Source of the DNA: an uncultured Synergistales bacterium
GTDB taxonomy: Bacteria > Synergistota > Synergistia > Synergistales > Aminobacteriaceae
Length of the DNA: 6,426 nt
Assembly (NCBI GenBank): GCA_905234205.1
Contig: CAJOGG010000187.1
Span: 1 to 6,426 of the forward strand
Reading direction: 5' to 3'
Under the pieces are notes generated by a model. It did no database searches and was not told where the DNA came from. It worked only from the letters and a program-made list of their open reading frames with translations. The position numbers were made by a program, and so were the translations under genes. Shown here piece after piece: positions 1 through 5,723 of this stretch (positions are counted from its first letter, which is position 1; each line of letters begins with the position of its first letter).

Positions 1-19
1 CTCAAGTTGTTCATCTCCT
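1..19 (-). promoter_or_regulatory. Ribosome-binding site and possible start of the next operon gene (fabF?)
   Basis: Reading leftward, AGGAG (19-15) is followed by an in-frame ATG at 14-12 that abuts it and a TTG at 5-3 with a 9-nt spacer. The TTG has normal Shine-Dalgarno spacing and would begin Met-Arg or Met-Ser, depending on the next base. FabF proteins often begin M-(K/R)-R-V-V-I-T-G, and fabF commonly follows acpP in such operons. Only two to five codons would lie inside the window, so identity as fabF is inference from context. Confidence 0.35.
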
Positions 20-34
20 AAATATATCTATATG

Positions 35-90
35 AAACAGGGGGCCAGACCCTATAATTTGAGCCTTCCCCCTAAATTAATGGCCTGTTT
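35..90 (-). promoter_or_regulatory. Hairpin-forming spacer downstream of acpP with two mutually exclusive stems
   Basis: In the transcript, AAACAGG (90-84) can pair with CCTGTTT (41-35), and AGGGGG (73-68) can pair with CCCCCT (44-39). The two pairings share bases 39-41, so they exclude each other. No T-run follows on the minus strand, so this is not a normal intrinsic terminator. It sits between the acpP stop codon and the next ribosome-binding site. There it could stabilise the acpP 3' end or reduce read-through, since ACP is needed in far larger amounts than the enzymes. The pairings are seen; the role is inferred. Confidence 0.4.
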
Positions 91-106
91 GTGAATTAAG
101 CCTTGA

Positions 107-358
107 TTATTCGTCCACACCAATTTTCTCAAGTGTGTATTTCATTGCTTCGCCTACTGATGTTAATTTTTCGGCGTCCTCGTCAGGAATTTCGATTCCG
201 AACTCGTCCTCGATTCCCATAATAAGCTCCACTATATCCAGAGAGTCTGCGCCAAGATCCTCGACAAAACTTTTGTCTTCTGTAACCTGATCTTCCTCAA
301 CGTCAAGACGATCTGAAACTATTGTCTTCAGTTTTGCTACTACTTCTTCCTTTGTCAT
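107..358 (-). CDS. acpP: Acyl carrier protein AcpP
   Basis: This small acidic cytoplasmic carrier holds growing acyl chains as thioesters on a 4'-phosphopantetheine arm. Its partners include FabD, FabG, FabK and PlsX from the same operon. The 83-residue product has the usual length of bacterial ACPs. The modification motif G-A-D-S-L-D spans residues 36-41, with Ser39 as the attachment site for the prosthetic group added by AcpS. The following acidic helix II ([13 protein letters not shown]) is the standard partner-binding surface. The ATG is preceded by a near-perfect AGGAGGTGA with a good spacer, apparently the strongest ribosome-binding site in the operon, which fits the high demand for ACP. 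It lies 43 bp after fabG. Identification is secure. Confidence 0.98.
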   Translation of the reverse strand: MTKEEVVAKLKTIVSDRLDVEEDQVTEDKSFVEDLGADSLDIVELIMGIEDEFGIEIPDEDAEKLTSVGEAMKYTLEKIGVDE

Positions 359-397
359 GTATAGTTCACCTCCTCGTTAAGATAATTACCTGCTTAT

Positions 398-427
398 ATA
401 ATTAGCACATTGTCATTCCCCCGTCAA
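398..427 (-). promoter_or_regulatory. Possible internal promoter for acpP
   Basis: TTGACG (427-422) followed after 18 bp by AATTAT (403-398; four of six bases match TATAAT) lies at the 3' end of fabG and points toward acpP. An extra promoter would help make surplus ACP. The -35-like element coincides with codons for the conserved Val-Asp-Gly near the FabG C-terminus, so it may be chance. This is weak support only. Confidence 0.25.
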
Positions 428-1136
428 CTGCGAGGACTTGACCTGTTATGTACGCACTTGCTTCCGACGCGAAAAACGCAACTGCTTTTGCAACGTCTTC
501 AGGGCTTCCGATTTTGTGAACAGGGATTGATTGTAAGATACCTTCTTTGACTTCAGGCTTTAATACCTCTGTCATGTCAGTCTCAATAAATCCCGGTGCT
601 ATTGCGTTCACAGTTATACCACGTTCAGCATATTCACGAGCCACTGATTTAGTAAGGCCGATTATACCAGCTTTTGATGCGGCGTAATTAGCTTGGCCTG
701 CGTTTCCTGTTAAGCCTACAACTGACGCGATATTAATTATTCTGCCATAACGAGCTTTTGCCATATCACGAATAACTTCACGAGTACAATAGAACGCTGC
801 ATTGAGATTCGTGTTGAGAACTGCTTGCCAATCTTCAGGCTTCATTCTCATTAACAAAGTGTCGCGAGTAATTCCGGCATTGTTCACGAGAACACTAATT
901 GACTCTTTCATAGAATCTTTCACACTCTTCATGAGACTCGTCACTTGTTCATAATTGCTAACGTCAGCTTGAAAGATTTCTGTATTAACTCCCAAGGTTT
1001 TTATCTCGTCGCGTAATTTCTCTGCACTCTCTGAACTTCTATTGTAATTTATGGCAACGTTGAATCCATTTTTTGCTAACTCAAGAGCTATTGCACGTCC
1101 TATACCCTTTGAAGCGCCTGTTACTAGAGCAAGCAT
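402..1136 (-). CDS. fabG: 3-oxoacyl-[acyl-carrier-protein] reductase FabG
   Basis: This enzyme performs the NADPH-dependent reduction of 3-oxoacyl-ACP to (R)-3-hydroxyacyl-ACP, the first reduction of each elongation round. The 244-residue product is a classical short-chain dehydrogenase. It has the nucleotide-binding T-G-A-S-K-G-I-G at residues 6-13, N-N-A-G at 85-88, and the catalytic set Asn110, Ser138, Tyr151 and Lys155 (Y-A-A-S-K). A-P-G-F-I-E-T-D-M lies at 180-188 and V-D-G-G near the C-terminus. The N-terminus lacks the few residues (such as L-E-G-K) that commonly precede the first strand. The ATG is still the best start because GGAGG sits 10 nt upstream. The gene overlaps the end of fabD by 13 bp, which indicates translational coupling. 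Confidence 0.97.
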   Translation of the reverse strand: MLALVTGASKGIGRAIALELAKNGFNVAINYNRSSESAEKLRDEIKTLGVNTEIFQADVSNYEQVTSLMKSVKDSMKESISVLVNNAGITRDTLLMRMKPEDWQAVLNTNLNAAFYCTREVIRDMAKARYGRIINIASVVGLTGNAGQANYAASKAGIIGLTKSVAREYAERGITVNAIAPGFIETDMTEVLKPEVKEGILQSIPVHKIGSPEDVAKAVAFFASEASAYITGQVLAVDGGMTMC

Positions 1137-2023
1137 TTCGCTATATCCTCCAACTTTTCCGGCTTTGAACTAGAATACAAATTTATTCCCTTTCTTATTC
1201 GCTTGATTAATCCTGTAAGCACTTCCCCCGGGCCAAGTTCGATAAACGTATCAACTTTCAACTCGTCAATCATGAAATTCACGCTTTGTTGCCATAATAC
1301 TGGGCTGAAAGTCTGAGCATATAGACTCTTTCGAATCTCATCAGGATTCTTGACGGGCTTTGCGCTCACATTGGCGATAATATCATATTTTGCCTCATTC
1401 CACGAAATTTTCTCAAACTCTGCTTTGAGTTTATCCGCGGCGGGCTTCATGAATTTGCTGTGAAATGGTGCGCTCACGTTGAGTTTTACTGCACGTTTTG
1501 CCCCAAAAGTTTTCGCGCTCTCAATAGCTTTATCGATTAATTCATTTACTCCTGCGGGAGCAATCTCACCATCAGGAGCAACAGAGTCACAAAGATTCTT
1601 AACGCCATCTTCATCAAGCCCCATTAATGCCGCCATAGCTCCTTGACCTGCCGGAACAGCTTCTTGCATAAATATGCCTCTATCTCTTACAAGTCTGACG
1701 GCATCATGAAATTCAAGCACACCAGACGCAGCGAGAGCAGTGTATTCGCCCAAACTATGACCAGCACAACAAACGGGATTAATATTCGCTCCAAGTTCGT
1801 TAGTCAAGGCTCGTAACGCAGCTATGCTCACTGTCATTATTGCAGGCTGTGAATTCTTCGTGAGAGTTAATTCTGCTTCGTCGCCCTCAAAGATTAATTT
1901 CGTGAGGTGGAATGATAACGAGTCATCAGCTTCAGCAAATACATCACGGGCACTCTTGTAAATTTCTTTGCCCATTCCGATTGATTGAGCACCTTGGCCC
2001 GGAAAACATAACGCGTAATTCAT
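1124..2023 (-). CDS. fabD: Malonyl-CoA:ACP transacylase FabD, with an 11-residue internal loss
   Basis: The enzyme transfers malonyl from CoA to AcpP to supply the elongation substrate. I chose the ATG at 2023 (N-terminus M-N-Y-A-L-C-F-P-G-Q-G) because it forms TAATG with the fabK stop and has a GGCGGTGA ribosome-binding site at normal spacing. A GTG at 2029 would add two residues but lies too close to that site. From the ATG (299 residues), the oxyanion Gln is 10, the G-H-S-L-G nucleophile is Ser90, the malonate-binding Arg is 115, the catalytic His is 188 and the late active-site Gln is 237. The E. coli equivalents are 11, 92, 117, 201 and 250. The register therefore slips by 11 residues between Arg115 and His188. 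E. coli has an N-F-N-S-P-G-Q-V-V-I-A-G segment here, while this protein goes directly from G-E-I-A-P-A to G-V-N-E-L. The family assignment is secure; full activity is less certain. Confidence 0.95.
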   Translation of the reverse strand: MNYALCFPGQGAQSIGMGKEIYKSARDVFAEADDSLSFHLTKLIFEGDEAELTLTKNSQPAIMTVSIAALRALTNELGANINPVCCAGHSLGEYTALAASGVLEFHDAVRLVRDRGIFMQEAVPAGQGAMAALMGLDEDGVKNLCDSVAPDGEIAPAGVNELIDKAIESAKTFGAKRAVKLNVSAPFHSKFMKPAADKLKAEFEKISWNEAKYDIIANVSAKPVKNPDEIRKSLYAQTFSPVLWQQSVNFMIDELKVDTFIELGPGEVLTGLIKRIRKGINLYSSSKPEKLEDIAKCLL

Positions 2024-2982
2024 TAACACTTCACCGCCTCAACATTGCTTAAAATTTTCTCTGCTTGTGTAAACATGTTCTCAATAATAACTTTTGCGGG
2101 GAGAATTTCTCTGACCATTGCGGCACTCTGTCCGGCCATTAACGATCCCCAATCAGTATCACCGTCAACAACTGCGGCGCGTAATTTCCCTGTACCTAGT
2201 GCTTCAATCTCTGAGGCGGGAGCTTTTTCTGACTCTAGCTTCTCAAATTCAGCGGTTAATTTATTGCGTAAACATCTCACGGGGTGGCCAAGTGATTGAC
2301 CTGTTATAGCAGTGCTTCTGTCTTTGGCATTCAATACGGCTTTCTTATAATTCTCGTGTACCGTGCATTCTTCACAACAAATAAATCTCGTGCCAACCTG
2401 TACACCTTCAGCACCTAATGCGAATGCAGCAACTATTCCGCGACCGTCAGCAACTCCGCCGGCACACACAACAGGAATTTTCACGGCTTCAGCTATTTGC
2501 GGGGTCAATACCATTGTAGTTAATTCTCCGATATGGCCGCCGGCTTCCATTCCTTCGGCGATAACCGCATCAGCTCCCTGCTTCTCGACTCGTTTTGCTT
2601 GAGCTACTGACGCTACAACAGGAATAACAATTGTACCGATTGGCTTAAGTTTCTCAAGAAATTTTCCGGGACTTCCTGCTCCAGTTGTTACTACGGGGAC
2701 TTTTTGCTTGATTGCAACCTCTAAAGCTCCTTCAGCAGTTGGGGACATCAACATTATATTTAGCCCAAAAGGTCTGCCGGGTTCAATTAATTTCTTGGCC
2801 TTGATGATTTCTTGTTCGAGAATATCCGGGGGAGTCGCAGCAGCAGCTATCACGCCCAAACCTCCAGCGTTACTTACCGCCGAAGCAAGTTCAGCATTAG
2901 CTACCCAAGCCATACCGCCCTGAATTAATGGATATTTCGTCCCCAAAATTTTGCAAAGTCTGTTATCTTCTCTTAACAACAT
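2023..2982 (-). CDS. fabK: Enoyl-[acyl-carrier-protein] reductase FabK (FMN-dependent)
   Basis: FabK is a flavin-dependent reductase of trans-2-enoyl-ACP, completing each elongation cycle. It is unrelated to FabI and characteristically insensitive to triclosan. The 319-residue product has the 2-nitropropane dioxygenase/FabK TIM-barrel fold. It begins with P-L-I-Q-G-G-M-A-W at 18-26, then G-L-G-V at 41-44, G-A-G-S-P at 101-105, and E-G-M-E-A-G-G-H-I-G at 143-152. His150 there matches the proposed catalytic His of pneumococcal FabK. C-A-G-G-V-A-D-G near 173-180 and G-A-E-G-V-Q-V-G-T-R-F about 15 residues later are the FMN-phosphate-binding loops. The ATG has AGAGGTGA 10 nt upstream. FabK is the only enoyl reductase in the operon. 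It lies 18 bp after plsX, and its stop codon shares one base with the fabD ATG. Confidence 0.96.
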   Translation of the reverse strand: MLLREDNRLCKILGTKYPLIQGGMAWVANAELASAVSNAGGLGVIAAAATPPDILEQEIIKAKKLIEPGRPFGLNIMLMSPTAEGALEVAIKQKVPVVTTGAGSPGKFLEKLKPIGTIVIPVVASVAQAKRVEKQGADAVIAEGMEAGGHIGELTTMVLTPQIAEAVKIPVVCAGGVADGRGIVAAFALGAEGVQVGTRFICCEECTVHENYKKAVLNAKDRSTAITGQSLGHPVRCLRNKLTAEFEKLESEKAPASEIEALGTGKLRAAVVDGDTDWGSLMAGQSAAMVREILPAKVIIENMFTQAEKILSNVEAVKC

Positions 2983-3000
2983 ATTTATACATTCACCTCT

Positions 3001-3990
3001 CTATAATTCACGACTTATTAATTCGTTACCGTCTTCCTTGATGAAATTACGAGCCACCGATATTGCACTCAAGACAGCAGGAGATTTTGATCGCCCATGA
3101 GCTTTTATCACCGCACCGTTGACTCCGAGCAAAGCTGATCCGCCGTATTGTTCATAATTGAATCTGGCCCACAACTTTTTCACTACAGGAGCAAGCAATA
3201 ACATTCCAGCCTTGGCCATGAACGACGATTTAACTTCATCAGTCAATAAACCCTTTAAGCTTTGCATTATGCCTTCACCAAGTTTTAGCGCGATATTTCC
3301 ATTAAAGCCATCACACACGATTACATCAGCATGACCAGCAACAACTTCATTACCTTCGATATAGCCGCCAAAATTCAATGAGTTCTTCTTCTCGATTAAC
3401 TCACGTGCACCGAGAACTGTATCGTCTCCCTTAATCTCTTCCGTACCGTTTGACAATAGCTTTACTTCAGGGTTTGCAACTTTCATCACCTTGTGAGAAT
3501 AAATGCTGCCCATCAAAGCGAATTGCAACAAATTTTCCGGCTTACACCTGACTGTTGCTCCTACGTCCAACATAAACGAGGTCTTCTCAACTGAGGGAAT
3601 CGGTACGCCTAACGCTGGACGATCAATTCCCGGTAAACGACCAACAACTAAAACGCCACCCGCAACTATAGCGCCTGTACTCCCTGCACTTACACAGCCT
3701 TGAGCTTCTCCGCGTCTCACCATTTCCATAGCTACACGAAGGCTTGAGTCTTTCTTCTTGCGAATTGCGTTTGCCGGATGTTCATCAGGGTCAATAATTT
3801 CGCTTGCATGTTCAATATGGATCCTTGGGTGCGATTCTAAACAGGGCTTAATCTTTTCCGTGTCGCCAGTCAAAATTATCTCTATGTCGTCGTATTTCTG
3901 ACAAGCTAGCAACGCTCCTTTGCAAATTTCTCCCGGGGCATTGTCTCCTCCCATCGCGTCAAGTGCTATAACAATCTTCTTATCATTCAA
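3001..3990 (-). CDS. plsX: Phosphate acyltransferase PlsX
   Basis: PlsX is a peripheral membrane enzyme that converts acyl-ACP plus phosphate to acyl-phosphate. PlsY then uses the acyl-phosphate to acylate glycerol-3-phosphate, so PlsX links fatty-acid to phospholipid synthesis. The 329-residue length is typical. Motifs include D-A-M-G-G-D-N-A-P at residues 11-19, H-P-A-N-A-I-R-K-K-K-D-S-S at 71-83, S-A-G-S-T-G-A at 101-107 and a later C-D-G-F-N-G-N motif. The start is a TTG at 3990, with AGGTAGGTGA just upstream. The nearby ATG at 3986 is out of frame, and the TTG puts D-A-M-G-G-D at its usual distance from the N-terminus. It lies 20 bp after fapR. Confidence 0.97.
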   Translation of the reverse strand: MNDKKIVIALDAMGGDNAPGEICKGALLACQKYDDIEIILTGDTEKIKPCLESHPRIHIEHASEIIDPDEHPANAIRKKKDSSLRVAMEMVRRGEAQGCVSAGSTGAIVAGGVLVVGRLPGIDRPALGVPIPSVEKTSFMLDVGATVRCKPENLLQFALMGSIYSHKVMKVANPEVKLLSNGTEEIKGDDTVLGARELIEKKNSLNFGGYIEGNEVVAGHADVIVCDGFNGNIALKLGEGIMQSLKGLLTDEVKSSFMAKAGMLLLAPVVKKLWARFNYEQYGGSALLGVNGAVIKAHGRSKSPAVLSAISVARNFIKEDGNELISREL

Positions 3991-4010
3991 CTTGTATCAC
4001 CTACCTTTAC

Positions 4011-4571
4011 TTATTCAACAACTTCAAGAATAAAACGTCCTACAAAAATTTCTCGATCCCCGACTTTCGTTCGAACGCTCACAATTTTTTTGCCGTCATG
4101 ATTCACTCCGACCTTTGCACGAGCGATTAACACGTCTCCAACATGAGAATGTCCCTTATATTCGCCACGCATTGAGTCAATAATCACATTAGCCGCCTGT
4201 ATAGCTGCCACTGCAATTGAACTTGCTTGCGAGTAAACATAATTATCGCTCACTATGTCGGTGAACCTGAAAGCCATATCCTTAACCGTGCGCAAAACAG
4301 ACAAGGCCCATTTGTCTGGCTCAAGTTCCAACAATTCTCCGATAACTTCAGAGGGATTCAGAGATTGTAATTTACTAACGGCGTCCTGTGCCATTGTGCG
4401 AACACGTTCACGCAGTTCGGGGACTCCCATTAAAGCGCGATCAAGTCTCACTGTACTGATACTGACGTTCAAGAGCGAGGCTAACTCGTTGTCTGTGGTC
4501 ATGGGATTCTCTGCAAGTATTTTCGCGAGTTTTTCCTGCCGTGATTGTCGTTCGGATTTATTTTTTAGCAC
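4011..4571 (-). CDS. fapR: Transcription factor FapR, repressor of fatty-acid and phospholipid genes
   Basis: FapR represses lipid-synthesis genes and in Bacillus is released from DNA by malonyl-CoA or malonyl-ACP. The 186-residue product aligns from its first residues with B. subtilis FapR (M-L-K-N-K-S-E-R-Q against M-R-R-N-K-R-E-R-Q). The helix-turn-helix spans about 25-45 (T-D-N-E-L-A-S-L-L-N-V-S then S-T-V-R-L-D-R). The linker P-E-L-R-E-R-V lies at 51-57, and the hot-dog effector domain runs from about 75 to the end. The start is GTG at 4571, supported by this alignment and by GAGG about 12 nt upstream. The ATG further upstream at 4590 meets a stop within four codons. In an ungapped alignment the B. 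subtilis malonyl-contacting Phe99 is kept (Phe101), but Arg106 and Asn115 correspond to Ser108 and Ser117. As first gene of the operon it should regulate itself. Confidence 0.95.
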   Translation of the reverse strand: MLKNKSERQSRQEKLAKILAENPMTTDNELASLLNVSISTVRLDRALMGVPELRERVRTMAQDAVSKLQSLNPSEVIGELLELEPDKWALSVLRTVKDMAFRFTDIVSDNYVYSQASSIAVAAIQAANVIIDSMRGEYKGHSHVGDVLIARAKVGVNHDGKKIVSVRTKVGDREIFVGRFILEVVE

Positions 4572-4581
4572 CTGGTACTAA
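4565..4581 (-). promoter_or_regulatory. FapR operator overlapping the fapR start codon
   Basis: TTAGCACCTGGTACTAA on the plus strand is a 17-bp inverted repeat with one mismatch between half-sites (TTAGCACC / GGTACTAA). It closely resembles the known FapR box, whose half-site is TTAGTACC. The GTG start codon of fapR (4571-4569) lies inside it. With a start point expected near 4601, the box is centred about 28 nt downstream, so bound FapR would act as a roadblock or occlude initial transcription. The palindrome is seen directly; FapR binding is inferred from the family. Confidence 0.85.
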
Positions 4582-4607
4582 TACCTCATAGCAATAAATT
4601 TTTGCAA

Positions 4608-4636
4608 AGTATATGTGCCAAGTTGAAATTCGTCAA
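4608..4636 (-). promoter_or_regulatory. Sigma-70-type promoter of the fapR-plsX-fab operon
   Basis: The -35 element TTGACG (4636-4631) is separated by exactly 17 bp from the -10 element TATACT (4613-4608), pointing toward fapR. Each hexamer differs from consensus at one position. Transcription should begin near 4601, giving a leader of about 30 nt that contains the FapR operator. No other convincing promoter was found between the substrate-binding gene and fapR. The -35 box overlaps one copy of a short repeated motif (AGAGCTTG). Confidence 0.75.
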
Positions 4637-4848
4637 GCTCTCATAATGACTATGCTAAAAACGTACACATGAAGAAAAAATCGTCTCCCTTATCCTATGT
4701 TTTGTTATACAACAAGCTCTATGAGAACGTCTCGTGGTGTGTGATTTATCTTGACAAGCTCTATTTGTGAAACAAGGTCAGCAACAATGTTAATTAAGTA
4801 TCCGGAGTGCAATGTTTAATCATCAAGATAGAGGGAGTTTGTAAGCTC
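4634..4848. repeat. Dispersed short motif AAGCTC, four copies in the intergenic region
   Basis: AAGCTC occurs on the plus strand at 4635-4640, 4714-4719, 4756-4761 and 4843-4848. The first three are CAAGCTCT, and the middle two extend to the identical 11-mer ACAAGCTCTAT (4712-4722 and 4754-4764). Spacing is irregular (79, 42 and 87 bp), and no spacer structure resembles CRISPR. One copy overlaps the fapR -35 box and one forms part of the hairpin at 4832-4851. It could be a regulator site or decayed duplication. No gene is seen in this interval on either strand. Confidence 0.45.
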
Positions 4849-4851
4849 CCT
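4832..4851 (-). terminator. Small hairpin after the substrate-binding pseudogene
   Basis: AGGGAG (4832-4837) and CTCCCT (4846-4851) form a 6-bp stem with an 8-nt loop, seven bases beyond the tandem TAA stop codons of the upstream gene. The bases after the stem in the minus-strand transcript (CTATCTTG) include only a few T residues, so it would be a weak intrinsic terminator or an mRNA 3'-end stabiliser. Its position between two transcription units favours termination. Confidence 0.45.
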
Positions 4852-4857
4852 TCATTA

Positions 4858-5720
4858 TTATTCTGAGAAACGAACGTGAATAAACTTGTCCCATTTCAGG
4901 TACGGTTCAGACAAAATAATTTCGTCTGGCACATCGGGTTGAAATTCAAGCGATTTATTGACTTCGTACCAGAAAACTACGTCGGCGCGGCCTGAAACTA
5001 ATGCGGCTGTTCTTGCTCCTGCGCTGACATTCACGAGATTAATATTCACGCGTAGACGTCGGCCAATTTCTGCTAACACTGCTGTGCTATAACCTGCCGG
5101 CATTCCATCAACCCCCACAAAATCCACCGGAGGCAGGTCTCCTGTAACTGCAACGTTTATTGTTGGAGCGTCCTTAAATCTCTCGAACTTGATAGCGTTT
5201 TCTTTGTCGCGTTTAGTCCTGTTAATACCGTAAATGTAATCGTAACTTGTATCTTCGGGAAAATTCTTGATGTATTTCTGCTCAAAACCTGCTAGGGTGA
5301 AATCATTACGCATTGATATTAACGCAGCATTCCACCTATTGAGCAAAACCACGTTATCCTTCGTGAAGCCGAAACATAGATTCATTATCCCAGAGCTTGA
5401 GATACAAGAAGGCTCATAGCTATTATCAACGCGCAACAAATATTCCGCAACGAAATCCGGCAAAATAATCTCGTCAATCTCGCCCCTGTTCAGAGCCATC
5501 TGCATGAGTCATAAAACTTTGCTTTGCTTGTTGAATGGTCGCCGCCGAGTATAACCCAGCCTTTTGTTGCCCAAGAACTCTTCATGAGCATGAAAAACTC
5601 TTTGGGAGAAGTCTTAAGCCTCGTCAGAAAACCCACGTAATCTTCTGTCAACGCATTGGCAAAAGTGCATGAGCTAACAACAAGGCCGAGAATTAGAATT
5701 AAACAAGCTAATCGTTTCAT
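4858..5720 (-). pseudogene. Frameshifted periplasmic substrate-binding protein (SBP_bac_3-like)
   Basis: This is the second copy of a paralogous pair. The ATG at 5720 begins a signal peptide (K-R, then a hydrophobic core at residues 4-15), with a possible lipobox V-S-S-C at 15-18 or a signal-peptidase I site after A-N-A at 21-23. After K-F-Y-D-S the frame is lost: the first frame ends at 5490 and the rest of the domain continues in another frame from about 5505 to 4858. The intact neighbour has 10 extra bases at this point, flanked by GAG repeats, so a 10-bp deletion near 5506-5508 explains the break. If repaired, the protein would have about 290 residues: a lobe-2-like half, a linker, then lobe-1 motifs (V-A-V-T-G-D-L-P-P, P-A-G-Y, S-G-R-A-D-V-V-F-W). 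The ligand is unknown. Reinitiation at the ATG at 5505 would give a product with no signal peptide, and no ribosome-binding site precedes it. Confidence 0.85.
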
Positions 5721-5723
5721 ACG

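Noticed and set aside
2045..2923. Several plus-strand open frames opposite fabK
   Set aside because: They are antisense shadows of a well-conserved gene, show no recognisable domains, and have no convincing ribosome-binding sites.
3503..3703. Plus-strand open frame opposite plsX
   Set aside because: It lies wholly antisense to the conserved PlsX core, and its composition reflects the opposite strand's codons.
4255..4581. 108-codon plus-strand open frame opposite fapR
   Set aside because: It is antisense to FapR and spans its operator; there is no family resemblance.
4644..4658. A second FapR-like palindrome (TTAGCATAGTCATTA on the minus strand)
   Set aside because: Only the outer TTA/TAA bases are symmetric, and the TACC/GGTA core of the FapR box is missing.
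4674..4682. T-run on the minus strand as an intrinsic terminator
   Set aside because: No GC-rich stem directly precedes it in the transcript; only a 5-bp AT-rich hairpin about 20 nt upstream is present.
4751..4756. Perfect TTGACA on the plus strand as a promoter -35 element
   Set aside because: No acceptable -10 element lies 16-18 bp downstream, and no plus-strand gene follows.
4634..4848. CRISPR array
   Set aside because: The repeated motif is only 6-11 bp with irregular spacing, unlike CRISPR repeats and spacers.
4858..5505. An independent gene starting at the ATG at 5505
   Set aside because: It starts in the middle of a domain, with no ribosome-binding site and no signal peptide. Comparison with the neighbouring paralogue shows it is the 3' part of a frameshifted gene.
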